A stretch of 22,664 nucleotides of DNA from assembly GCA_964467635.1 (NCBI GenBank), contig CAYXRN010000047.1:1-22664 (forward strand), written 5' to 3'. Position numbers and translations under genes: made by a program. Positions 8,029-14,734 of this stretch are shown here, one piece after another. The notes below the pieces were generated by a model. The model worked only from the letters and a program-made list of their open reading frames with translations. It had not been told where the DNA came from and did no database searches. Origin of the DNA: FW021-bin31 sp964467635 (GTDB lineage Bacteria > Bacteroidota > Bacteroidia > Chitinophagales > Chitinophagaceae). Within the stretch, counting starts at the first letter, position 1. Each line of letters starts with the position of its first letter.

Positions 8029-9459
8029 TCAATCATCTGAACCATGCCGGTAAACTTCCCAACCCAAATAATGTCCTAACGCTTCTTTTAGTATTTTTGC
8101 TGTCTGCGATACATTTATCGCGACATGATGCTCAAAACCGGATTTACATATAAATTTCATCAGTCCCTGGAGATCGGCAATCCGGGCAACAGCTCTTGTT
8201 CCAAAGGTTTTTAATTCGTCGTCAGTTAATACGCCCTCGCCAATATAGGCTTTAATTATACCTTTTGAATCATCCGTACTGATCCGTCCAAAAGTAAGCG
8301 GAGAAGCAGGTGTGCGGCCATCCAATGCGCCAAAAGTGTTCTCTTCTCCAACAGTAGATCCTATAATAGGTGCGGTATTAATTGCAATATCTGGCAAAAA
8401 TGACTTTGCCCAGTTGCCGCAGTGGAACAATACTACTTTTTCGTCATCATCTGCATAGTTATTATTCCAGTCGGCCAGTGCACTGGGTGAGCCCGATGCT
8501 AATTGCATCGCATACATGGTAAGCGCGCCGGTAACGTCCACCTCACAAGCGCTCGGCATCATGTTCTCACTCATGATACTCATACTTGTACAAACATTAC
8601 AACCATAATTCAATTGAAGAGAAGTCCAACATAAAACTGCCGAAGCATCTAAGGCATATTCTTTCATGAATTCATTGATTGCCACATCCAGCTTGACCAT
8701 TTGCAGCAGGCTTTGTTCAGGTACTTTTTTGTAATCAGCATAGGTTTTAATAACTTCAAGCCTGTCTTTTACAACATGATCATTTTGATTAAGCTTATTT
8801 GCTTGTGATAGTATATTGGAAAGGTCCATTGTAACTACTGAAATTCCGTTTCGCTGTAGGATTTTTTCGCTAAAGCGTACGGTATTGAACGCTTCAGGTC
8901 TGGCTCCAATTGCACCAATCCTTACTTTTCTCAGGCCTCTGACTACCCGGCACACTGAAATAAAATCGTTTAGATCCTGCATAAAGCCTGTGTCCGAAGG
9001 ATGGACAACATGCTTTGTGGTTAAGGAAAATTTGATCCCGTACTGATAGAGATTATTACAAACTGATAATTTTCCACACCAGGCATCTCTTCTTCCTGCG
9101 ACATCAAGCGTATTAAGATCATCTGGGTAAGCTTGTACTAATACCGGCACGTCCAGACCAGCCAGTTTTAAGGTGTCGGCAATTCCTTTTTCACTTCCAA
9201 AATTAGGAAGTACAACCAGGATACCTAATATATTATTAGCATGATTTTTGAATAATGTTGCACATTTTTGTGCTTCATTAAAAGTTTCGACTCCACCAAA
9301 TTTTGTCGTATGCTTGTCAAGCATGACAGGCATTACACCCACTTTTTCCAGTGATTTAAGTATGTCTTGTCTACACTCATCAACAAATTTATCAGGGAAG
9401 AAATCTCTGTTGCCAATAATCAGACCTATGCATTCATTGGACGAATTATTTGATTCCAT
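8029..9459 (-). CDS. L-fucose/L-arabinose isomerase family protein (candidate sugar isomerase of the operon)
   Basis: This protein of about 476 residues has the fold of the L-fucose/L-arabinose isomerase family: two Rossmann-like N-terminal domains and a C-terminal barrel. The metal-site region is readable as SACEVDVTGALTMYA (about 303-317), where the glutamate and aspartate are the expected manganese ligands, followed by LFHCGNWAKSFLP and the C-terminal GEGVLTDDELK. The reading frame can be extended to a TTG at 9483, but I place the start at the ATG at 9457-9459 because it follows an AAAGGAT-like ribosome-binding stretch. This start overlaps the end of the regulator gene by 14 bases. It should convert an aldose to its ketose for the FGGY kinase. 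Many members are annotated only as fucose-isomerase-like; D-apiose, D-arabinose or L-fucose isomerisation are all conceivable. I cannot confirm that characterised apiose isomerases share this fold. Confidence 0.85.
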   Translation of the reverse strand: MESNNSSNECIGLIIGNRDFFPDKFVDECRQDILKSLEKVGVMPVMLDKHTTKFGGVETFNEAQKCATLFKNHANNILGILVVLPNFGSEKGIADTLKLAGLDVPVLVQAYPDDLNTLDVAGRRDAWCGKLSVCNNLYQYGIKFSLTTKHVVHPSDTGFMQDLNDFISVCRVVRGLRKVRIGAIGARPEAFNTVRFSEKILQRNGISVVTMDLSNILSQANKLNQNDHVVKDRLEVIKTYADYKKVPEQSLLQMVKLDVAINEFMKEYALDASAVLCWTSLQLNYGCNVCTSMSIMSENMMPSACEVDVTGALTMYAMQLASGSPSALADWNNNYADDDEKVVLFHCGNWAKSFLPDIAINTAPIIGSTVGEENTFGALDGRTPASPLTFGRISTDDSKGIIKAYIGEGVLTDDELKTFGTRAVARIADLQGLMKFICKSGFEHHVAINVSQTAKILKEALGHYLGWEVYRHGSDD

Positions 9460-10261
9460 TTTTTTTATCCTTTTCTGTTGCAATAATTAACTCAATTTCA
9501 TTATCAATAAATATTTCTTTTTGCTTATCTTTTATGCCTTCGTCAGTAACGATATAGTCGATCAAAGACAGTGCTCCTAGGCTTGCGAAAGCACTTTTCC
9601 CGATCTTTGTGGAATCAGCTATCAAATAGGTCACTTCTGCGGCGTCAATCATGGCTTTTTTTACTACAAGGTCGTTCAGGCTCGGATAGGTTAACCCGGA
9701 TTTCAACGAAATGCCAGCCGTGGCTAAAAACAATTTCGTTGCATTGATACCTTTAAAAAATTCAGCGGCTTTTTGGCCTGTTAATGACAATGTGGGTGGT
9801 TTAAATTCTCCTCCTGTGACCAATACTTCTATTCCGGGTTCAGCACCAAGTAGAAGGCCAATATTCATGGCATTCGTGATTATAGTTAATGGCTTGATCT
9901 CTCTAAGCATTTTCGCTAACTCTGTAGTAGTCGAACCTGAATCCAATATAATAGTATCACCAGGATTGATCAGCTCTAGGCATTTTTGGGCGATCAGGGA
10001 TTTCTTCTCGATATTTTCTTTGTGAGCCAACGAAAATGCTCTCACATTCACGTCAAGATTTTTAATATAAGCCCCACCATGTTCTTTTACGACCAGGCCA
10101 TCTTTCTCCAGTTTTTCTAGATCCTGCCTGATCGTAGGTTCGGTGACCTTGAAAATTCTTGCTAGATCTACAACTTTTGCTGACCCGTCTTCTTGGATTA
10201 ATTCAAAAATTTTTGTTCTTCTGTGGTTCAAGGTCATATGGTCATAACGAGTGTCTGTCAT
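9446..10261 (-). CDS. DeoR/GlpR-family transcriptional regulator
   Basis: This 271-residue protein begins with a winged helix-turn-helix domain of the DeoR type. The hallmark is LARIFKVTEPTIRQDLEKLE (about 33-52) followed by the wing GLVVKEHGGAYI. The remainder is the DeoR C-terminal sensor, an isomerase-like fold with GDTIILDSGSTTTELAKML (about 101-119), TNAMNIG and LIADSTKIGKSAF, the usual phosphosugar-binding positions. It is the first gene of the operon, so it probably represses its own operon and is released by a phosphorylated sugar intermediate such as the product of the FGGY kinase. A second in-frame ATG lies eight codons downstream and could be the true start. Family assignment is secure; the effector is inferred. 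Confidence 0.93.
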   Translation of the reverse strand: MTDTRYDHMTLNHRRTKIFELIQEDGSAKVVDLARIFKVTEPTIRQDLEKLEKDGLVVKEHGGAYIKNLDVNVRAFSLAHKENIEKKSLIAQKCLELINPGDTIILDSGSTTTELAKMLREIKPLTIITNAMNIGLLLGAEPGIEVLVTGGEFKPPTLSLTGQKAAEFFKGINATKLFLATAGISLKSGLTYPSLNDLVVKKAMIDAAEVTYLIADSTKIGKSAFASLGALSLIDYIVTDEGIKDKQKEIFIDNEIELIIATEKDKKNGIK

Positions 10262-10297
10262 AATATCTCTTGGTATTTATAGAGAAAATAAAAAAAA

Positions 10298-10305
10298 CAA
10301 AAATA
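10298..10305 (-). promoter_or_regulatory. Candidate -7 promoter element for the sugar operon
   Basis: On the minus strand these bases read TATTTTTG, an exact match to the Bacteroidota primary-sigma -7 consensus TAnnTTTG. It lies about 37 bases upstream of the regulator start codon, leaving a leader of about 30 bases. I did not find a good TTTG -33 partner, so the call rests on one element in an A/T-rich region. Confidence 0.4.
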
Positions 10306-10449
10306 GGAAAAAATTAGAAAATAGAAAGAAAAAAAGAGAAAATATTTGGGGATCCTCCAGATGATGTAGGTTCTGTTTTACTTTGGGTCTAGGGAGTAGT
10401 CGACTTTTTATTTTTTTTGATATTTTTTCTTTTTTTTCGGATTATTCTA

Positions 10450-10457
10450 TATATTTG
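10450..10457 (+). promoter_or_regulatory. Candidate -7 promoter element for the ECF sigma gene
   Basis: The bases TATATTTG match the Bacteroidota -7 consensus TAnnTTTG and lie about 75 bases upstream of the sigma factor start. The nearest TTTG (10416-10419) is too far upstream to be a normal -33 element, so this is a single-element prediction. Confidence 0.35.
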
Positions 10458-10532
10458 TGTTTGCAGAGGCCGATTATTGTAATTATTTATCACCCGGAGC
10501 AACCCACCTGGGAACTCTTCTAAGTATTGATT

Positions 10533-11123
10533 ATGAACAAGAATGATACTATTTCTCCTACTACGATCTTGGCGCTTAAGACTGGGGATGTACATGCCTT
10601 CGGGGTTGTCTATCAGCACTTTTCTCCCAGGTTGTATGGTATTTTGCTGAAGTTGGTCAAATCCGAGGAGATAGCTAAAGAACTCCTGCAGGAGGTGTTT
10701 CTAAAGGTATGGAGAAATCGTACCGTTATTGATCCCGAGAAGTCGTTTCGGGCTTATCTTTTTCAAATTGCGGAAAACCTGGCTTGTGATTTTTATAGAA
10801 AAGTGGCAAGAGATAAGCAATTACAAGCAAAATTGACTATGGCGGCCATTGATACCTACAATCATGTTGAAGAAAAGCTTATCGATAAAGAATACCGTAC
10901 TATAATGCAAAAAGCCATCGAAGCTCTTCCTCCACGCAGGCGCCAGATATTCAGTTTATGTAAAATAGACGGGGAGAGCTATGAAGACGTGGCCCGGCAA
11001 TTGGGAATTTCAACGTCTACTATTGGCGATCATATTGTAAAAGCCACCCGCTTTATCCGGAACTACTGCTATGCTCATCAAGGTTACTTACCCGTAATCT
11101 TTCTGCCTGTGTTCTTCTGGTAA
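10533..11123 (+). CDS. ECF RNA polymerase sigma factor, SusCD/FecR-associated type
   Basis: This protein of about 196 residues is a complete extracytoplasmic-function sigma factor. Region 2 spans roughly residues 18-90 (AFGVVYQHFSPRLYG, then ELLQEVFLKVWRN and FRAYLFQIAENLACDFYR). Region 4 is a helix-turn-helix (ALPPRRRQIFSLCK, then YEDVARQLGISTSTIGDHIV). I chose the ATG at 10533; an upstream TTG at 10527 adds only two residues. In Bacteroidota such sigma factors sit upstream of fecR and susC and are released by FecR when the SusC-like receptor senses its glycan. Here the fecR and susC directly downstream are destroyed, while an intact fecR lies about 10 kb away at 21065, so its working partner is probably that distant gene or one outside the window. 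The coding sequence itself shows no damage. Confidence 0.93.
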   Translation: MNKNDTISPTTILALKTGDVHAFGVVYQHFSPRLYGILLKLVKSEEIAKELLQEVFLKVWRNRTVIDPEKSFRAYLFQIAENLACDFYRKVARDKQLQAKLTMAAIDTYNHVEEKLIDKEYRTIMQKAIEALPPRRRQIFSLCKIDGESYEDVARQLGISTSTIGDHIVKATRFIRNYCYAHQGYLPVIFLPVFFW

Positions 11124-11162
11124 GGGATTTATCAGTCCTCTTATTAGAAAAAAAGGAAAATG

Positions 11163-11390
11163 GAGCAGATGTAAAATCCATCTCGTACGTATTAGCTATC
11201 AATGGATTGTAAAAAACAATATCTCTTCTGAAAACCGGCTATTTGGGACATCCTGGAGTTAATGGCAAGTACATGGCGGGAATAGCTTCCCCAAGAAGTG
11301 AGGCGTTTATTCAGGCATTTTAATAAAAAAGAAAGAAAGACGTTTCCTCGCCCGTTATAAGATAGCCTTTATCATTCAACCAATGGCTAA
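11163..11390 (+). pseudogene. Remnant of a fecR-susC pair fused by deletion (copy 1)
   Basis: Comparison with the intact copy downstream shows the leader of fecR (GAGCAGATGTAAAAT at 11163-11177), then the first ~35 codons of fecR (from about 11236 to about 11330). Sequence then jumps within a few bases to the N-terminus of susC (about 11333-11390, matching the ARYKIA region of the SusC signal peptide). Almost all of fecR, the intercistronic leader and the susC start codon are missing. Several frame changes and the loss of the fecR start codon confirm that it is dead. The remaining stretch up to the GH109 gene at 11641 shows no recognisable gene and no clear promoter. Confidence 0.75.
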
Positions 11391-11640
11391 ATTGTCTTAT
11401 TCAATAGTAGAAAATTTGAACAGGAAGTTGAGTTGGTCGAAATTAAAAACCAGCGTATGGAAACGAGCTGAGGTGAGACATTGTACCATATCATTTTAAA
11501 ATCTACATCGAAAAGTCTGCATGATTAAGTATGTTTTTAAAATAGGGTTGAAGTGATAAACAATTGGCTGCGTATTATATTTTTCTATAAAGTTACCGTA
11601 AAATATTTTTTATGAGTCGAATTCAATAATTAAAAAAAGT

Positions 11641-13107
11641 ATGGGAAAAATCAAAGAGGTGAACCGCCGTAAGTTCATCAAAAACACGGCAATTTCGGGT
11701 GTAGGGCTTACAGTACTGCCCTTTTCAATGATAAAGGGAAAGGGATACGACCGTAGTAAAGTTCGAATAGGAATAATTGGTGTAGGCGGCCGGGGAATGG
11801 CCCATGTTAGCGGGTTGCTCGAACATCCTGCTGTTGAAATACCAGCGGTTTGTGATGTCAGGAAAAGGAATACGGAGCATGCGAGAGATTTGATCGTGAA
11901 AGCAGGGCAGGAGGCACCGGAATTGTACACAGTGGATGGCGAAATATATAGCCGCCGTCCCGAGTCGTCAAACTACGCTTTGCCGGTACCTGTACAAACA
12001 CCGGAGGCTGAAAATGTGTATAAAAAATTAATTGCCCGTGATGATCTGGACGCTGTTATCATTGCTACCCCATGGCGGTTTCATGTGCCTATGGCCGTGG
12101 CTGCTATGCAGGCTGGGAAATATGTAGGCCTGGAGGTCCCCGCAGCTTACACAATTGATGGATGCTGGGACCTGGTTAATACCTCCGAAAAAACGGGTAT
12201 GCCTTGTATGATGTTGGAAAACGTATGTTACCGCCGGGATGTGATGGCGATCCTTAATATGATTCGACAGGGATTGTTTGGGGAAATGATCCATGCCCGC
12301 TGTGGATATCAGCATAATTTGCTTTCTGGCGGTTTGCTTGACGAAAAGGGTAATTTCGGCCCGGCCACGGAAGGCGAGCCGGTATGGCGAACTTATCACC
12401 ATATTATGCGGAATGGGGATATATATCCTACCCACGGGATCGGTCCGGTAGCGGAGTGGCTGGATATCAACAGGGGGAACAGATTTCTAAAACTAACATC
12501 CACAGCCACAAAATCCCGGGGACTCCATGAAACAATCGTAGCGCGTGCTGGAAAAGACAGTCCGAATGCTGCTATAAGATTTCAGAAAGGAGATATTGTT
12601 ACCTCAACCATTACTACGTCCAACGGAGAGTCTATTATCGTTACGAATAATACGACTTTGCCTCGCCCCTATTCCTTAGGTTTTCGTTGCGAGGGTACTA
12701 GGGGGCTTTGGCAGGTATTTAACACAAAGGCTAATACGGGAGAAGGTCCGGGAGGACGGTGGTCGGAACCGAATAAGTCGTTTTATCTGAAAGGAACGAG
12801 TCCCCAGTTTGACCAATGGGAATCATTTAATCCCTACCAAAAGAAATATGATGCGCCTCTTTACAAGAAATATACAAAGGAATCGGCAGGGTCAGGGCAT
12901 GGAGGAATGGATTGGTTCGTTCGAAATGCATTTGTAGAGGCTGTAAAGCACAAAACCCATACGCCCATCGATGTTTACGATGCCGCAGCCTGGAGCGTAA
13001 TTAGCCCTCTCTCAGAGCAGTCCATTGCCAATGGTGGGGCTCCCGTTGATTTTCCTGATTTTACCCGTGGCAGGTGGTTGCATAATGAAAGAATATTTGA
13101 AATTTAG
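11641..13107 (+). CDS. GH109-type Gfo/Idh/MocA protein (candidate NAD-dependent alpha-N-acetylgalactosaminidase)
   Basis: This 488-residue protein starts with a twin-arginine-type export signal (NRRKFIKN at 8-15, then a hydrophobic stretch to about residue 30). A Rossmann nucleotide-binding domain follows, with GIIGVGGRGMAH at 44-55. The central and C-terminal parts carry blocks that I recall from GH109 glycosidases: EKTGMPCMMLENVCYRRDV, YPTHGIGPVAEWLDINRGN, SAGSGHGGMDWFV and the ending SPLSEQSIANGGAPVDFPDF. GH109 enzymes use a tightly bound NAD for a redox-assisted elimination to remove alpha-N-acetylgalactosamine. Length fits the family. The protein probably acts in the periplasm after folding with its cofactor in the cytoplasm. 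It sits intact between two patches of decayed genes, so it is either newly placed or selectively kept. Other specificities are known in related clades, so the sugar is uncertain. Confidence 0.88.
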   Translation: MGKIKEVNRRKFIKNTAISGVGLTVLPFSMIKGKGYDRSKVRIGIIGVGGRGMAHVSGLLEHPAVEIPAVCDVRKRNTEHARDLIVKAGQEAPELYTVDGEIYSRRPESSNYALPVPVQTPEAENVYKKLIARDDLDAVIIATPWRFHVPMAVAAMQAGKYVGLEVPAAYTIDGCWDLVNTSEKTGMPCMMLENVCYRRDVMAILNMIRQGLFGEMIHARCGYQHNLLSGGLLDEKGNFGPATEGEPVWRTYHHIMRNGDIYPTHGIGPVAEWLDINRGNRFLKLTSTATKSRGLHETIVARAGKDSPNAAIRFQKGDIVTSTITTSNGESIIVTNNTTLPRPYSLGFRCEGTRGLWQVFNTKANTGEGPGGRWSEPNKSFYLKGTSPQFDQWESFNPYQKKYDAPLYKKYTKESAGSGHGGMDWFVRNAFVEAVKHKTHTPIDVYDAAAWSVISPLSEQSIANGGAPVDFPDFTRGRWLHNERIFEI

Positions 13108-13400
13108 ATTTGACAACTGCAGTCAATTGTCCCGCTTTGGAGTAAAGCTATAGCTAACAATAACGTTTCTGTTGTTACTTCCTGGAACACGCCATACTAT
13201 ACCACGCAATCTAATATCGACGGAAAAAGGGGAGGTGAAAATTCAAGCATCCGAAGCGGAAGAACATTACGCGATTAGCTTTAACGATTGGGGTAAACTT
13301 ACTGTTAGGAACGTTTTAGTTGGCAAAGTATGGGTTTGTTCAGATCCGTCCGGTATGCATGGCCCTAAAAAAAGTATAAACCAATCCACATAAATTCCAG
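13108..13400 (+). pseudogene. Sialate O-acetylesterase remnant (frameshifted, catalytic motif lost)
   Basis: Two consecutive reading frames give the N-terminal half of a sialate O-acetylesterase-like protein. The first frame (about 13125-13225) reads PLWSKAIANNNVSVVTSWN, like the family's VPLWGKA...VTVTTSWN. After a frameshift near 13228 the second frame continues EVKIQASEAEEHYAISFN and LTVRNVLVGKVWVCS, matching the family's KNVLIGEVWVCSGQSNM. The nucleophile motif SGQSNM has become SDPSGM, and a stop follows soon after at 13391. The signal peptide is missing at the 5' end. Live family members are SGNH-fold esterases that remove O-acetyl groups from glycans. A shifted piece at about 13500-13570 (FLIAGK, AVVEGD) may be what is left of the C-terminal domain. 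The enzyme cannot be functional. Confidence 0.75.
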
Positions 13401-13569
13401 CGACATCCAGATGCATGCATATAACCTTTAACTCCGTTTATTTCGTGTGGAAATGAAAGCGTCCTATACACCGTTAAACGATTGCGAGGGTTCAAGACGG
13501 TTAATTGGTGGTGCATTTCTTATCGCAGGTAAAGCGGTAGTGGAAGGCGATGTGCTCAGACGCCTTAAA

Positions 13570-14125
13570 TAGGTTTACATAATACTTCCGGAAGGTCGTT
13601 TTTACTCCATATAAAGGATATAATCCGCTTTACAAAAATGGTTTTCTCGGGAGATATCTAACCTTAGGTAACGGAAGAGCCTTTTCTCTACCTGGTAGGA
13701 ACTGGCCGGGTTTCCTCGCTGAAAACTTATTTGAGGATTAGGAAACATATATTGTCGGGAATTTTAACGTAAAAAAGTTGAAAGCTGGTCTAATGAATTG
13801 ATTGTATGAGTGGAAGCGAGCGGAATGATCTCCCTGTATCAATCCCCGATAGCCTTTATTTCCAGAAGCCACGGTATGTACCGGGTATTTATGATAAAGG
13901 TACAATTGATCCTTTCAGTAACCTATACATTGTTCGCCTACAAAAAAATAATACAATGATTAACATGGGTTTAACCGGCTTTACCCGACTTGTTATACCG
14001 GCTTATGAACCAAAAACGATTACGTAAGTTGTATTAGTTCCCAAATACGAGAAAAATATACGATAATAGTTCTCTTAACTAAAGAAGGAGAGAAATCGGT
14101 AAAAAGTATTAGGGGGTTTTTTTAA
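13570..14125 (+). pseudogene. Decayed glycosidase-like gene tail upstream of fecR copy 2
   Basis: No intact gene is present. The last part (about 13983-14125) aligns with 20838-20979, and in both copies one frame ends in closely similar peptides (KYTIIVLLTKEGEKSVKSI here, KYTIPALLDKEGAKSVKSI there), followed by the same stop position. Upstream pieces in other frames, such as EEPFLYLV at about 13674, are compatible with a beta-sandwich glycosidase. A 73-codon open stretch at 13806-14027 is, in my view, part of the debris and not a gene. I suspect the C-terminus of a GH2-like or similar enzyme, but the identification is weak. Confidence 0.4.
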
Positions 14126-14291
14126 AAAGTTATAAACGGAGCAGATGGAAAATACTTCTCAAACGTATTAGCTACTAAATAATATCTATTTTTTAAAATT
14201 GGCTAATTTGGAACATATCGATTTAAAGGATTTAATTGCCAGGTACCTTTAGAGTACAGCGCCTCCTGAAGAGCGGTTTTTACTCCGACAG
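13983..14291 (+). repeat. Diverged direct repeat, copy of 20838-21160
   Basis: This stretch aligns along its length with 20838-21160. It covers the tail of the decayed glycosidase-like gene, the leader that begins GAGCAGATG (14139 here, 20993 there) and the first codons of fecR. The distance between the copies is about 6.86 kb. Small indels and substitutions are scattered throughout, so it is an older duplication than the fecR-susC junction repeat. Confidence 0.7.
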
Positions 14292-14343
14292 TTGGAGCTC
14301 GGCGATGAACTAGCTGAATAATACCATTATTGTTTCACCTTAA
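14199..14343 (+). pseudogene. fecR remnant with large internal deletion (copy 2)
   Basis: The sequence begins with the same TTG-initiated peptide as the intact fecR at 21065 (ANLEH then DLIARYL), but hits a TAG stop at codon 18 (14250-14252). It then runs through a few further fecR-like codons and joins, near 14321, the very last codons of fecR (STIIVSP and TAA at 14341-14343). Compared with the intact gene, about 1,060 bases are missing, including the membrane segment and the whole FecR sensor domain. It cannot make an anti-sigma factor. The intact susC that follows therefore has no functional cis-encoded FecR. Confidence 0.85.
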
Positions 14344-14734
14344 ATATCTTTTATATGAGTCCATAACACTTTACCCTTTAATGAAAAGAACCGGTAAACC
14401 TTGTCGGATCAGGACAAGGCTTGAAATTTCCGGCTCATTGGCGACAAGCCATGTCATGTTGTTGGAAAATATGGCTTTATCACTCTATTCAATTGAAAGA
14501 TATGTACTTAAAAGGTCTTAACAAAACCGGACCTGAAAGATGTTTTCACGCTAGTTATAAAATAGCGTTAATCATGCAACTAACGGCTATAATATTACTT
14601 ACCGCATGTTTACAAGTAAGCGCGAGGGTTTTTGCTCAAAAGGTGACCATTAAAGAAGCCAATGCTCCCCTTAAAGAAATATTCACGGAGATTGGTAGGC
14701 AAACAGGTTACAGTTTTATTTACGCGGAAGAAGA
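14322..14734 (+). repeat. Direct repeat spanning fecR end, leader and susC N-terminus; copy of 22252-22664
   Basis: The two copies are offset by 7,930 bases and align with only two compensating one-base indels in the leader. Over the susC coding part (14502-14734) I counted about 13 differences in 233 bases by hand, and the last ~50 bases visible are identical. The copy at 22252 is cut by the window edge, so the repeat probably extends further. The high identity points to a recent duplication or gene conversion limited to the control region, signal peptide and STN domain. Confidence 0.85.
14397..14421 (+). promoter_or_regulatory. Leader RNA hairpin upstream of susC (copy 2)
   Basis: The arm AACCTTGTC (14397-14405) pairs with GACAAGGCT (14413-14421) around the loop GGATCAG; eight of nine positions pair, with one internal A-C mismatch. 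Flanking CCGG sequences (14391-14394 and 14430-14433) could close an outer helix. Compared with the copy at 22327, one C-G pair has become T-A on both sides, a compensatory change. A second hairpin follows (AAGCCAT at 14446-14452 with ATGGCTT at 14471-14477). No run of T follows, so it does not look like a terminator. Confidence 0.55.

Larger units (their letters stand above)
10262..10526. promoter_or_regulatory. Divergent control region between operon and sigma factor
   Basis: This 265-base, strongly A/T-biased gap separates the minus-strand operon from the plus-strand sigma factor gene. The half next to the operon is almost pure A-tracts on the plus strand (about 10281-10345), and the half next to the sigma gene has T-tracts at about 10405-10438. 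It carries a Bacteroidota-type -7 element for each direction (listed separately). A short inverted repeat, TCTCT at 10266-10270 with AGAGA at 10281-10285, sits between the operon's putative start site and its first codon and could be a DeoR operator. No protein-coding content is apparent. Confidence 0.5.

Noticed and set aside
8029..9483. Isomerase start at TTG 9483
   Set aside because: The ATG at 9459 follows a purine-rich ribosome-binding stretch, and the extra eight residues are lysine-rich and outside the fold.
10527..10535. TTG at 10527 as the sigma factor start
   Set aside because: An ATG two codons later (10533) is in frame and leaves all conserved regions intact.
13806..14027. A 73-codon open frame as a real small gene
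   Set aside because: It overlaps the decayed tail shared with 20838-20979 and the corresponding frame is not open there.
14330..14521. Equal-length 63-codon frames across the fecR-susC leader in both copies (14330-14521 and 22260-22451), which look like a conserved small protein
   Set aside because: Both begin with TTG inside the fecR end, and the middle thirds are in different frames because of one-base indels that cancel. The similarity is at RNA level; a structured leader explains it better.
14322..14734. Insertion sequence or other mobile element causing the repeats
   Set aside because: No transposase, terminal inverted repeats or target-site duplications were seen. The repeats follow gene-module boundaries, which suits tandem duplication.
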